Shown: positions 37,155 through 49,085 of the stretch, one piece after another
Position numbering within the stretch: the first letter of the stretch is position 1
Layout of the letters: every line of letters starts with the position of its first letter
Assembly: GCA_019843655.1 (NCBI GenBank)
Contig: JACDQD010000007.1
Span: 27,990,816-28,054,815 of the forward strand
Reading direction: 5' to 3'
Length of the DNA stretch: 64,000 nt
Source of the DNA: Lethocerus indicus
Lineage: Eukaryota; Arthropoda; Insecta; Hemiptera; Belostomatidae
Translations under genes and position numbers: made by a program
Notes under the pieces: model-generated
Database searches by the model: none
The model's input: the letters and a program-made list of their open reading frames with translations, nothing else
Told to the model about the DNA's origin: nothing

Positions 37155-37490
37155 GACCTAATGTAACCTAACCTAAACTAACCTAACATAACCAACGTAA
37201 CCTAACCATCCTAACCTAACCAAACCTAACCCTAACCTAAACTAAGCTAACCTAACCTAACCTAACATAACCTAACATAACCTAACATAACCTAACATAA
37301 CCTAACATAACCTAACATAACCTAACATAACCTAACATAACCTAACATAACCTAACATAACCTAACATAACCTAACATAACCTAACATAACCTAACATAA
37401 CCTAACATAACCTAACATAACCTAACATAACCTAACATAACCTAACACAACCTAACACAACCTAACATAACCTAACATAACCCAACCCTA
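37155..37490 (-). repeat. Telomere-like array, TTAGG alternating with TTATG
   Basis: On the plus strand CCTAA pentamers, mixed at the left (37155-37255), then about 22 units of CCTAACATAA, two changed to CCTAACACAA at the right. On the minus strand this is TTATG-TTAGG. TTAGG is the usual arthropod telomere unit. Confidence 0.93.
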
Positions 37491-38287
37491 AACAATAATG
37501 GGTTTTTCAACTTACCTTTATAGATCAAGTGTAGCTCAACAAGGGGAAAACTGTTGACCGAGTATGGGAAAAATCTGGGAAAATTTTCGATTTTTCAACT
37601 TTCCTTTACAGTAGGGCAAATGTAGTTCGATATGGTGTTCCGCTGAACGAAAATGGGCCATAATCGCGATTTTCGTTTCTACCGCTTCCGGCAGCCCCGA
37701 TTTTCCTACACTTTGCAACTACGAATTGTTAGAAATTACGAATACAAGTGAATTATTCATTTTCGCTTTCTACGTCGCAGTTTCCCTTTACAGCCAATTT
37801 GGATTTATTGCCCGCTTAGGGTTCGCGTTTTTAAATTACAGACGGAGACTGGGCCGAATTTAAATCGTATCGATATTGGGGATAATATTTCATCGCGGCA
37901 TGAATTACCTGTGTGATCTCTGTTTCGTATTCAGGGGAGGGGTTGCTTTCCCCCCTTTCGCTTTCGTCCCGAAAGGGGCCAAATTTATGCCCGGCCTCAT
38001 AAATTAAAGTTAGAAGTTAATATATCGCCGTTTAGGGCTGTGGCAACCCTTCCTAACGCCGTTCCCCATCCCTCTCCCTCCCCACTCTCTTTCTCCCTCT
38101 TATCTCCTTTATATATTTTTCTCGCCTACCCGAGGGACTTTTCACGCCCCGGCCGGTCATCGATCCGATATTACGGCGGAAAAACCGCCCTGGAAAACGT
38201 TCAGCGCGGTTTCTGGTGGAGCTGTCTTTTTCCCACTTCATTCCCTCTTCTGCGATACGTAATTTCGTATTTATTTATTTATTATTA

Positions 38288-38675
38288 GTTTAGAATACCC
38301 GTTTTGTGGTCTGCGAGGGGTTGGAATACCGCAGATTTCGTGTGCTTCTGTCTCCTCTCTCACTGGTTCGGTATTTCGCTAGACCGGTTTCGGCCGCTCG
38401 CCGTCTTCAGTAGCGCTGTGTCAGTCACTGTCGGCACTTTGGGTGTTTTCTGGGGCATCCTCACTGCACTGTCACTATCACTTGTACTGTGTCAAGTGCT
38501 AAAGTGACTAATACCGCTACTGAAGATGGCGAGCGGCCGAAACCGGTCTGGCAAAAGAACAAACTTTGGATGTTTTCTGGGGCATCCTCAGTGCACTGTC
38601 ACTGTGTCGCTTGTACTGTCGAATAAAAAGACCAAACCGACGTCGGGAGACAGAAGCAAACGAAATCTACGGTAT
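38288..38675 (-). mobile_element. Hairpin-element copy with a duplicated centre
   Basis: Inverted tail TTTAGAATACCCGTTTTGTG, arm, centre, part of the second arm (AAAGTGACTAATACCGC), then the centre repeated (TGGATGTTTTCTGGGGCATC) and the arm end CGAAATCTACGGTAT. Confidence 0.72.
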
Positions 38676-39138
38676 TTTCGAAATTCAACAAATAATTCCA
38701 ACAACTACTACCCGATAATGACGCGATCTCGCCGGAAGTTTCAGCCTCTACGACAGCCTCTATTCGGCATTGAATTTCACTCAGGTAGTCGGTTCCGATA
38801 CAGCGGGGGTGGGTTGCGAGTTTCCCCACTCCTGGGACGGTTAAGGGATGAACAGCGGTCGCGGAGTTTTCCTCACCGATTGTAAAACTCGCTAAACGCC
38901 GTACAACTCGGAAAATCGATCGGATACGGCTCGGAAAATGCAATCCAACTTAAACTCGATCCCCTCAAGAGAGAAATATACGCCCCCCCCCTCCCACCCC
39001 CGACAGAAGGGAGCGAAATCGTGAGGCTGACAGTTTCGTTCAGTGGCACAATTCGAGAATATACCGGCATGTCGAGTTTTCAATACAATTTCCGACCATT
39101 ATTTTTTTTATCAGAGAATGCTAAATAGAGCAAGGATG

Positions 39139-39232
39139 TTTAGAATACCCGTTTTGTGGTCTGCGAGGGGTTGAAATACCGTAGATTTCGTGTGTTTCTC
39201 TCTCCTCTCTCGCCGGTTTGGTCTTTTGCCAG
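39139..39232 (-). mobile_element. Hairpin-element fragment
   Basis: TTTAGAATACCCGTTTTGTG to TCGCCGGTTTGGTCTTTTGC, then joins a non-family spacer. Part of a composite segment. Confidence 0.68.
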
Positions 39233-39417
39233 GAATTAATAAATCCTTCGGTCGTGAAACTGGATGCGTAAAAATTCTGTACAATAATAATAGTGTCTGT
39301 CTTTTTATAGACCGGTTTCCGCTGCTTATCGTCTATTCAAAACTATGGAATAGACGCCTGACTCCTAGGAAAAAATATATATAATCGTCTCAATCTCTTT
39401 ATGGGACATCAATGACG

Positions 39418-39690
39418 GTTTAGAATACCTGTCTTGTGGTCCGCGAGGGGTTGGAATACCGTAGATTTCGCGTGTTTCTTTCTCCCCTCTCGCCGGTTCG
39501 GTCTTTTGCTAGACCGGTTTCGGCTGTTCGCCATCTTCAGTATCGCTGTGTTGTTAGTCACTTTGGGTGTTTTTTGGTCGTCCTCAGTGCACTGTCACTG
39601 TCGCCTGTACTGGGACAGTGGCAGCCGAAACCGGTCTAGCAAAATTCGAAACCAGCCAGAGGAGACAGAAACACGCGAAATCTACGGTAT
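39418..39690 (-). mobile_element. Hairpin-element copy
   Basis: TTTAGAATACCTGTCTTGTG, arm, centre CACTGCACTG-like, then a shortened second arm GCCGAAACCGGTCTAGC to CGCGAAATCTACGG. Confidence 0.72.
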
Positions 39691-40535
39691 ATATAAAAAA
39701 TAATGATAAAATAAAGGAGTAAACACACGCCGGTCAGTGTGAAACATATTTCTGTGTTTGCGTATACCTTTTCCGGGTGAATGTGAGGCTATTTTTTTCG
39801 GTATATTTCGGCAGATAGAAGGTCGGGTGACGCGAGATATTTGATGTATCTCCTGTTGGACGTCCTCGGGGGTGTGACACGTGGACCAACCCCCGCGGCG
39901 AAACTACCCCCAGTTCACCGTCTGGGGGCGGAGGCGCCTCTTTTGTGCAAACTTCTGACGTGTCAGTCGGGTGATTAATGCCGTTAATGATTTCAGAGGA
40001 GGGTCCCGACCGACTCCCCAATTCCGACGCCTTCCGCAGGAGCAAAGTGTCCCTCCTTCCGCCCCCGGAAAACATTTCCCTACCTTTCTACACTTTCCCA
40101 TCTATCATTTTAACGGATTACTTTAATCCGCAGGAGTGGAAAAGATGTAATGACCGGGGCTGGAGGGGGCGGGGTTGGACGATGAAGAAGACATTTAGTA
40201 ATCACTCGGCGCTTTTAATGATTTCGCCAGTTTAGAACAGAAATTTATGATTTAAAAAAAAAAATATTGGGCCCACCGCCGCCGGTATTCCAACCCTGTA
40301 TCGTGTAAAATATAGCCTAAAAAGAATTACAGTTCCAGTTCTAAAATTTACCAGTTTCCGACCGACCGTATTTTCCTTCAAAGTTTCAAATTTCGACTAA
40401 TTTCAATCGAGGGATCGATAAAGTAATAGAACTGGTTATCTTTCGAAACAATTGAGTGTACCGAACCGGTTTCACGAAAAAAAAGATCATACCCTTATAA
40501 ATTTTAACCGAGTTCATTTTTATACGTAGACATAG

Positions 40536-41085
40536 TATACATAGTACCAAGTACATATTGTACCGAGTAAATTTTGTACCCAGTACATTTTATTCAATTA
40601 CATTTTGTACCTAGTACATTTTATACCGAGTAAATTTTGTACCCAGTACATTTTATATCAAGTACATTTTGTACCTAGTACATTTTATACCGAGTAAATT
40701 TTGTACCCAGTACATGTTATATCAAGTACATTTTGTACCTAGTACATTTTATACCGAGTAAATTTTGTACCCAATACATTTTATATCAAGTACATTTTAT
40801 ACCGAGTAAATTTTGTACCCAATACATTTTATATCAAGTACATTTTGTAGTTAGTCCATTTTATATCAAGTACATTTTGTACCTAGTACGTTTTTTATCA
40901 AGTACATTTTGTACCTAGTACATTTTATATCAAGTACATTTTTATACGAAGCACATTTTATACCAACTACACCCCCATTTTATACCAAATAAATTTTATA
41001 CCGAACACACAGTTTGTAACATTGGGCCTTTATGCCAAATAAATTTTATACTGAATATATTTTAATGCGAATACCTTTTATACCT
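40536..41085 (+). repeat. 16-bp minisatellite
   Basis: Units such as GTACATTTTATACCGA, GTAAATTTTGTACCCA and GTACATTTTGTACCTA, about 30 copies. The middle shows a higher-order order of three unit types; the right end is decayed. Confidence 0.9.
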
Positions 41086-41467
41086 CCGTCACAATTCAAT
41101 TTCCAGTGTGTACGATTCGGACGTTGAACTCCGATTTTAGAGTTAGCGCAATTTTAGAGCGCCACACTTTTGAAATATTTAATTTTTCCGTCTGAATAGA
41201 CCTGATTTTGGGACGAGATGCCGGTAGAGCGGACACGTGCATAGCTCCGGTTGAAATATGCATGAGTATGCATACGGGGGGCGGGGTTGAGGGGCCGTCG
41301 TATCTGTAAACTCACCCCGTTTGGTCGGGGGCGGATTTTATGGCGAATAAACACCGCCGTTAAATGTCCCCCTCAATATCTCAATATCTCAACCGTACAA
41401 TGAATTGATTCTACAGCTATAATGAAAGATATTTTATTGCGACCCTTCATTGGAACGTGAAAATAAG

Positions 41468-41524
41468 TGATGTATTAGGAAACAGGTCTAGCGAAAGACC
41501 AAACCAGCGAGAGGAGACAGAAAC
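41468..41524 (+). mobile_element. Hairpin-element fragment
   Basis: GGTCTAGCGAAAGACCAAAC and GCGAGAGGAGACAGAAAC only. It begins the left arm of the palindrome ending near 42340. Confidence 0.6.
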
Positions 41525-41701
41525 TCCTAACAGGAGTTAGTGATAGCAATAAAAAACCATAAAATTTGTTTCCGCTCCTCTATTTATAATGAGTTATTCA
41601 GTGCGGTAGTTTTTAGCAATTCGCCTCATGAGAGGTTGTACGACGAATTTATCATATATTTTTGTACGAAAAATATATTTATTATTATACAGCCGTAGAT
41701 C

Positions 41702-41903
41702 GAAAGTAATCAACAATTCGATAAAATGTATTTTGGTCTTGAGGAGTTCCTCAAGAGGGGAATCGAAAATTTGCCGGAAAAGTGGCCGGAGAGTTGTCGA
41801 AAATATCGGTGATTATATAGTAGATTAATAATTGTAGTTTCTTTTTTAGTAAAATAAAATTAATTCCAAAGTTAACATGTCGATTACTTTTGGGTACCCC
41901 TAA
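41702..41903 (+). mobile_element. Second mariner-like miniature element
   Basis: Nearly the same sequence as 25597-25802: GIENLPEKWPE and, shifted, VVENIGDYIVD. The right terminus TTACTTTTGGGTACCCCTAA is intact. The left terminus is shortened to AAAGTAATCAACAATTCG, where it meets the end of a hairpin-family tail. It sits in the centre of a larger palindrome (41468-42340). Confidence 0.72.
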
Positions 41904-41931
41904 TATTTAGAATTCAAATATCTGTATAATA

Positions 41932-42092
41932 GTTTAGAATACCTGTTTTGTGGTCTGCTGGGTTTGGAATAATACCGTAGATTTCGTGTCTGACTAACAC
42001 CATCGCTACTGAAGAGCTGGCGAGCAGCCGAGAAACCGGTCTAGCGAAAGACCAAACCAGCGGGAGGAGACGGAAACGCACGAAATCTACGG
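41932..42092 (-). mobile_element. Hairpin-element copy
   Basis: Inverted tail GTTTAGAATACCTG, then CTGACTAACACC and the arm to CGAAATCTACGG. CTGTATAATA stands at 41922 and 42093, though the right one also belongs to the larger palindrome. Confidence 0.72.
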
Positions 42093-42274
42093 CTGTATAA
42101 TAATAAATCTATTTTTCGTACAAAAATATATGATAAATTCGTCGTACAACCAGTCATGAGGCGATGTGCTAAAAACTACTCGACTGAATAACTCATTATA
42201 AATCAAGGAACGTAAAGAAATGTTACGGTTCTTTTCTATTGTTATCACTAACTTCTGTTAGCGATTTTTTCCAG

Positions 42275-42506
42275 CACCGTAGATTTCGTATGTTTCTGTC
42301 TCCTCTCCCGCCGGTTTGGTCTTTCGCTAGACCGGTTTCGGCCGCCCGCCACTGTCACTGTCACTGTCTGACATCCGAAGTGACTGACGCCGACGCTGAG
42401 GACGGCGATCGGCCGAAACCGGTCTAGCGAAAGACGGAACAAGAGCGAGAGGAGAGGGAAACGGTATTCCAACCCCCGGCAGACCGCACAGCAGGTATTC
42501 TGAACT
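42275..42506 (+). mobile_element. Hairpin-element copy
   Basis: CACCGTAGATTTCG, arm, centre CACTGTCACTGTCTGACATC, second arm and tail CAGGTATTCTGAAC. Its tail faces the tail of the next copy. Confidence 0.72.
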
Positions 42507-42514
42507 AGATTAAC

Positions 42515-42713
42515 ATACCTGTTTTGTGGCCCGCGAGGGGGGTCGGTATACCGTAGGTCTGTTGTGTTCCTGTCTCCTCCCTCGCCGGTTTGGTCTTTCA
42601 GCTAGACCGGTTTCGGCCGCTCGCCGTTCGTTAGCAGCAGGCGTTATCAACAGTGACTAACGCCGCTACTGAAAGCAAAGTTTTTGGTCTAGGAAAAGAC
42701 CAAACCAGCGATT
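42515..42713 (-). mobile_element. Hairpin-element copy
   Basis: Inverted tail CATACCTGTTTTGTGGCCCG, arm, then CAGTGACTAACGCCGC and GACCAAACCAGCG. Confidence 0.7.
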
Positions 42714-43248
42714 CCTGCGTTACTATTACTAATTTCCAAACATTTTTTTTGTTACTGTGGGTGAGCCCACAGTATTACGCGATACAGCGATATTTTATTG
42801 ACGGTTTGTCGTGAATATGTTTATCGAAAAAAAGAGAGATTTGTGGTCGCTTGGAATATACGATTGTGACAAAAATGTTTTTTTCTATACCGATTTTTCT
42901 TCTTCAACTTTGTACTACGGCCGAATCTGTACCGAGGGGGAAGTAGGGGTTGGTCGGCACCGGTCCACATAATGAAAACTCACCCCCCTCGGAGGGAGAC
43001 TACATCCCTCTTAGGGGCGCAAAAAAAAAAAAAAACAAAAAACGAAAATACGCGGAGCGATGGAGGGAGGATGAATCAATTAAGGGCTCTAAGTGGAGCC
43101 GGCATTTTCCTGCCAATTTGCATTGGGTCGATGAACCCGGAGAGAGAGGGATGAGGGTGGAGGGGTGTAAGGGGGAGAGAAATTGAGGCAGTTTTCCGCC
43201 GGATATTTATTAATTACCTTATGTCCATAAAATCGGAGAGAGGGGTCC

Positions 43249-43306
43249 GGTCTTTTATTAGATATGTTTCGGCTGCTCGCCAGCTCTTCAGTACCGAAGT
43301 AACATG
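43249..43306. mobile_element. Hairpin-element fragment next to (TA)n
   Basis: GGTCTTTTATTAGATATGTT then TCGGCTGCTCGCCAGCTC and TTCAGTACC. A (TA)n tract begins 14 bp further on. Confidence 0.5.
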
Positions 43307-43314
43307 TAAAACAC

Positions 43315-43317
<3 letters not shown>

Positions 43318-43359
<42 letters not shown>
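43318..43359. repeat. (TA)n microsatellite
   Basis: Perfect TA run next to a hairpin-element fragment. Confidence 0.95.
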
Positions 43360-43361
<2 letters not shown>

Positions 43362-43698
43362 AGAATTTTTTATCGCATCAGAGTGCGACAATTTTAATTC
43401 GGAAAAACCCTTTAACATCCTGTTTACGCGACTGTATTTTCCGATTGTCAATTTAGTTATTAGGGATTAAAAACAAAATTTATAAAGAAAATCGACCCCC
43501 GTTTTCTTTCGGGGATGTAAAGATACCCCCTCTCACCATCCCCCCGCCATCAACGTCCAGAAAACCGTCAAGACTTTAACGAACACTTTCCCGGGCCGAT
43601 CTCTCTGGCGGCTGAAGGGGGGAAAAACCGGGAGGAAACTGGGCTTTTCACCGGCGGTTTTAAAAAGGGCGGTAGGGTAGGGGTGGAAAAGCGCGTCG

Positions 43699-43719
43699 GG
43701 GGGGGGGGGGGGGGGGGGG
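43699..43719. repeat. Homopolymer G tract
   Basis: About 20 G in a row. Shorter G or C runs of 8-11 occur at 18680, 28464, 28806, 36169, 48147 and 62357. They are a marked habit of the intergenic part of this window. Confidence 0.85.
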
Positions 43720-43967
43720 CGCTCGATAATCGTTATATAACCCCCGGGGTAGCCTCAGACCGTAGCCCCGGGCACAGCGCCGAGACGGAAATTTTTATTA
43801 TCTCGGGGTAAATTTTTTTTTAGCCGGGCGAGAAAAGCAGAAAAAAAAACCCGGCGCATAATTCCTTAACCGCGGCGTAATATCTCAGGTGAGAGAAGCC
43901 CGGTCCGCGTCGAAAATACTCGACTAAACTTTCAGTACCACGTTTTGTTTTACAGGAATATTTCGAT

Positions 43968-44090
43968 TTTATTAAAAAATTCAGTCGTGAAAAGGCCATA
44001 AATGGGTGGTTTTATTATCGGGACAAACACGTGAAAAACATCTTTCAATTGTACTTATAATTGTACAGTTGATTGTGCAAAAATTACCAA
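43968..44090 (+). mobile_element. Probable LINE 3' UTR fragment
   Basis: Pieces such as GGCCATAAATGGGTGG and TTATCGGGAC followed by ACA match the 3' tails at 30280 and 51660 by eye. No ORF2 remains. Confidence 0.45.
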
Positions 44091-44536
44091 CCAAAGAAAA
44101 AGACACGTATTACTCGAAGATTTCCCTCTGTTTAACGATTTACACAATTTACAGAATATATTCGGATAGAAATTTACGGTCTACCATCCGCCTAATCTTA
44201 GTTATTGAGGGATTTGGAAATCTGTTTAGTTTGACTTAATATACATGATGAGGATTAGGGGTAGAATGGGGAAATATTGAGCATCTGTTGTGGGGTCGGT
44301 AGAAGCATTGGCCGTCTAATAGGGTTGTTGGGGTTCGCTGAGGATTTAATCCCCTTCCCCTAAAAAGAGTTATACAAGGCCCGCTATCATCCCCTAACTG
44401 ATGATTCTTATCCCATTTTCGTTAAAGGCCGACTCCCCCTCCAATTAGGGCTAATTGTCCGCCGGACCCCTTTCTGTTAAGCAAGAAACTTGTTAACGAT
44501 TTAGTGAGTTTAATGGGGAAACGGAAAACATTGGGA

Positions 44537-47499
44537 GCCTTCCCTTCTCAGGTTATTCTATCCCGCAATACGCCCAACGCCTTCCGTTCTCAGATTATAC
44601 TATCCCGCAATACACCGAACGCCTTCCGTTCTCAGATTATGCTATCCCGCAATACGCCGAACGCCTTCCGTTCTCAGATTATACTATCCCGCAATACGCC
44701 GAACGCCTTCCGTTCTCAGATTAGACTATCCCGCAATACGCCGAACGCCTTCCGTTCTCAGATTATACTATCCCGCAATACGCCGAACGCCTTCCGTTCT
44801 CAGATTATACTATCCCGCAATACGCCGAACGCCTTCCGTTCTCAGATTATGCTATCCCGCAATACGCCGAACGCCTTCCGTTCACAGGTTATAGTATCCC
44901 GCAATACGCCCAACGCCTTCCGTTCTCAGATTATACTATTATACGCCTTCCGTTCTCAGATTATAGTACTATCCCGCAATACGCCGAACGCCTTCCGTTC
45001 TCAGATTATGCTATCCAGCAATACGCCTAACGCCTTCCGTTCTCAGATTATGCTATCCAGCAATACGCCGAACGCCTTCCGTTCTCAGATTATGCTATCC
45101 AGCAATACGCCGAACGCCTTCCGTTCTCAGATTATTTTATCCCGCAATACGCCGAACGCCTTCCGTTCTCATATTATGCTATCCAGCAATACGCCGAACG
45201 CCTTCCGTTCTCAGATTATTTTATCCCGCAATACGCCGAACGCCTTCCGTTCTCAGATTATGCTATCCCGCAATACGCCGAACGCCTTCCGTTCTCAGAT
45301 TATGCTATCCAGCAATACGCCTAACGCCTTCCGTTCTCAGATTATAGTATCCCGCAATACGCCGAACGCCTTCCGTTCTCAGATTATGCTATCCAGCAAT
45401 ACGCCTAACGCCTTCCGTTCTCAGATTATACTATCCCGCAATACGCCGAACGCCTTCCGTTCTCAGATTATGCTATCCCGCATTACGCCGAACGCCTTCC
45501 GTTCTCAGATTATGCTATCCAGTTCTCAATACGCAATACACCGAACGCCTTCCGTTCTCAGATTATACTATCCCGCAATACGCCGAACGCCTTCCGTTCT
45601 CAGATTATGCTATCCCGCAATACGCCGAACGCCTTCCGTTCTCAGATTATGCTATCCAGCAATACGCCGAACGCCTTCCGTTCTCAGATTATGCTATCCA
45701 GCAATACGCCGAACGCCTTCCGTTCTCAGATTATGCTATCCAGCAATACGCCTAACGCCTTCCGTTCTCAGATTATTCTATCCCGCAATACACCGAACGC
45801 CTTCCGTTCTCAGATTATGCTATCCCACATTACGCCGAACGCCTTCCGTTCTCAGATTATGCTATCCAGCAATACGCCGAACGCCTTCCGTTCTCAGATT
45901 ATACTATCCCGCAATACGCCGAACGCCTTCCGTTCTCAGATTATACTATCCCGCAATACGCCGAACGCCTTCCGTTCTCAGATTATGCTATCCAGCAATA
46001 CGCCTAACGCCTTCCGTTCTCAGATTATGCTATCCGCAATACGAACGCCTTCCGTTCTCAGATTATGCTATACTAATATTACGCCGAACGCCTTCCGTTC
46101 TCATATGCTATTATCCCAGGTTATACTATCCCAATACGCCGAACGCCTTCCGTTCTCAGATTATACTATCCCCGCAATACGCCCCGAACTCCTTCCGTTC
46201 TCAGATTATTATGCAATACGCCGAACGCCTTCCGTTCTCATTATACGCCGAACGCCTTCCGTTCTCAGATTATTATATACGCCGAACGCTTCCGTTCTCC
46301 CGCAATACGCCTAACGCCTTCCGTTCTCAGATTATGCTATCCGCAATACGCCGAACGCCTTCCGTTCTCAGATTATGCTATCCGCACAATACGCAGAACG
46401 CCTTCCGTTCTCAGATTATGCTATCCAGCAATACGCCTAACCTTCCGTTCTCAGATTAAACCTCCCCAATACGCCGAACGCCTTCCGTTCTCAGATTATG
46501 CTATCCAGTTACGCCGAACGCCTTCCGTTCTCAGATTATACTATCCGCAATACATGAACGCCTTCCGTTCTCAGATTATGCTATGCAATAACGCCTTCCG
46601 TTCTCAGATTATACTGTCCGCAATACGCCTAACGCTTCCCTTCTCAGATTATACTATCCCGCAATACACGAACGCCTTCAGTTCTCAGATTATACTATCC
46701 CGCAATACGCCGAACGCCTTCCGTTCTCAGATTATACTATCCCGCAATACACCGAACGCCTTCCGTTCTCAGATTATGCTATCCCGCAATACGCCGAACG
46801 CCTTCCGTTCTCAGATTATACTATCCCGCAATACGCCGAACGCCTTCCGTTCTCAGATTATACTATCCCGCAATACGCCGAACGCCTTCCGTTCTCAGAT
46901 TATACTATCCCGCAATACACCGAACGCCTTCAGTTCTCAGATTATACTATCCCGCAATACGCCGAACGCCTTCCGTTCTCAGATTATACTATCCCGCAAT
47001 ACGCCGAACGCCTTCCGTTCTCAGATTATACTATCCCGCAATACGCCGAACGCCTTCCGTTCTCAGATTATACAATACGCCGAACGCCTTCCGTTCCGCA
47101 ATACGCCGAACGCCTTCCGTTCTCAGATTATACTATCCCTGCAATACGCCGAACGCCTTCCGTTCTCAGATTATACTATACGCCGAACGCCTTCCGCAAT
47201 ACGCCGAACGCCTTCCGTTCTCAGATTATACTATCCCGCAATACGCAATACCGAACGCCTTCCGTTCTCATATTATGCTACGCCTTCCGTTCCAGCAATA
47301 CGCCGAACGCCTTCCCTCGCCTAACGCCTTCCGTTCTCAGATTATACTATCCCGCAATACGCCGAACGCCTTCCGTTCTCAGATTATACTATCCCGCAAT
47401 ACGCCGAACGCCTTCCGTTCTCAGATTATACTATCCCGCAATACGCCTAACGCCTTCCGTTCTCAGATTATTCTATCCCGCAATACACCGAACGCCTTA
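44537..47499 (+). repeat. 42-bp satellite array, about 70 copies
   Basis: The unit contains GAACGCCTTCCGTTCTCAG then ATTATACTATCCCGCAATA. Two common variants occur: ACTATCCCGC with CGCCGAAC, and GCTATCCAGC with CGCCTAAC. Regular up to about 46.0 kb, irregular with deletions at 46.0-46.7 and 47.06-47.33 kb, regular elsewhere. The period is a multiple of three and the unit lacks stops, so long ORFs follow automatically. Confidence 0.97.
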
Positions 47500-47883
47500 G
47501 ATACACGAATACACGAAAGATGGATAAAGGGAAACGCAAACCAACCGGTAATATTGACATAAAAATCGTAATTTTTTGTGGTATTCAGTCGTTTGTTCGA
47601 TACAAAAATAAACGGGTGTCTGCGCCCCATTAAGCATCGCGTCAGCGTTTACTGACCTGACAGTAACGTTGTTGCAGTACACAGTACGATGTTTTGTTGC
47701 GCCGTCAGCGAAAAAAAAACCGAATCTCGAACAAAAAAAGGTTTTTAACACCGATTTTAATTTCCGCTCGTATCCAGTTTTGTCTGTAGGCCCCGTTCAA
47801 ATTCAAATTTTTCAAATACACTCGAATACATTTTATGTGTATTATGAGACGATAAATGAAAGCGGCGCCGCAAAACGCCCCAC

Positions 47884-47960
47884 TATGCTACTGAAGACGG
47901 CGAACGGCGGTGACCGGTGTAGATAAAGACCGGGAGTGGACAGAAAAGACCGTGAAAACT
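47884..47960 (+). mobile_element. Hairpin-element fragment, degraded
   Basis: GCTACTGAAGACGGCGAACG, then TGTAGATAAAGACCGGGAG. Strongly decayed. Confidence 0.5.
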
Positions 47961-48661
47961 GCGATAAATGAAAGGTTTTTCCCTGTAATTTTCTTTTTGC
48001 TGTCCCTTTACATACCGTTAGACTTAGATTTTATCAACACGGAATTTTTGTTTCAATAGCGATTTGAAATACAGTTTCGTCCCCTTTCCCGTCTATTTTC
48101 CGACCGCCGGAAAGCCGGGGTGGAAATCCCCGTTAATATTATATACGGGGGGGGGGGGTGCGGTGCGGGGTCGACGATATTGAGAGGACTCGGGGGAGGG
48201 CCGACCGGGTACGGCGTTGGGAAAATTTTGAAATATTTTCCCGGCGAAAAGTCGGAGGGAGGTTCGTCGATCCGGGAGAAAAACCGGGATCGATATCCCT
48301 CACGTGTGCCCCGTTCCCCACTAAAGAGAGATAGGACGACCCCCGAGGGGGCGAATAAAGCGCACGGGGAAAGCTAAAAATGATAAATACCGCCCCTATT
48401 TCTTGTACGCATTTATTTATGGCCGTTTACGAAATTGATTCGTGGCATTCGCATTGGGCAGACGCCCTGAGCGAATGCCTCAAAGGAATTCCTTGCAAAG
48501 GGAAAGTACTGACGATGGCGGAAAGCCGATACCCGTTCTGTAATAGTCGACAAAAAAATAACTTAATATACAAATTGTTATAACGCGTATTTATACAATA
48601 TGTACACACCGAAACGAATGGGAAATCCTGATAGTAATTCCTCATCAACTCGATCAACAAT

Positions 48662-48730
48662 TTTCCTTATAACCGGTAGTTGTACCAGTCCTAATCTACA
48701 AGCGCTGTACAAAAGCCTACATTACTAATA
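48662..48730 (+). repeat. Dispersed R2 repeat, partial
   Basis: CCTTATAACCGGTAGTTGTA and CCAGTCCTAATCTACAAGCG; the first half is missing. Confidence 0.65.
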
Positions 48731-48850
48731 CACATAATATATATGTTACTCATCTCATTTTAATTTTGTTTATGGAATCACAATTGTATAAAACAAGCTA
48801 AGTTGAACTCAAACCCACTGTCTTCCTCCAAATTTATTAAAATGTATTTA

Positions 48851-48975
48851 CCGTAGATTTCGTGGGTTTCTAACAGTAGTAACACCGCGCTACTGAAGAT
48901 GGCGAGCGGCCGAATCCCTTCTAGCAATAGACCAAACCGGCGGGAGGAGACAGAAACACACGAAATGTAAGGTAA
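48851..48975. mobile_element. Hairpin-element copy lacking the tail
   Basis: TTACCGTAGATTTCGTGGG, a short centre GTAACACCGCGCTACTGAAG, second arm to CACACGAAATGTAAGG. Confidence 0.65.
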
Positions 48976-49085
48976 GTTTTTCCTTATCCGCCGTGGGCGG
49001 GGCTTATTTTGGAACCCCGACTGTATACTGAAATATACTTTCGACATTTTTATACATTTTTCTGCTCAACAAATGTCCGTAACAC

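Larger units (their letters stand above)
39139..39793 (-). repeat. Composite repeat segment, copy 2, inverted
   Basis: Inverted partner of 33481-33992. It includes GGAATTAATAAATCCTTCGG (39236) and GCGTATACCTTTTCCGGGTG (39760). It is longer because its central hairpin copy is more complete. Confidence 0.75.
41468..42340. repeat. Large palindrome with a mariner remnant in the middle
   Basis: The left arm (41468-41702) is matched inverted by the right arm (42076-42340). TTATAATGAGTTATTCAGTG pairs with the inverse at 42185-42200, and TCATATATTTTTGTACGAAA pairs near 42115. Between the arms lie the miniature mariner (41702-41903) and a hairpin-element copy (41932-42092). Confidence 0.78.
42714..43967. 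other. Spacer with homopolymers
   Basis: An A run at 43021-43035 and the long G tract at 43699. No gene recognised. The same holds for 39794-40535, 41086-41467 and 44091-44536. Confidence 0.45.

Noticed and set aside
44504..46459. 651-codon open frame
   Set aside because: It is a by-product of the 42-bp satellite, whose unit is a multiple of three without stops. No start context, domain or codon bias supports a protein.
44537..47499. CRISPR-like array
   Set aside because: Units are head-to-tail without unique spacers, and the DNA is eukaryotic.
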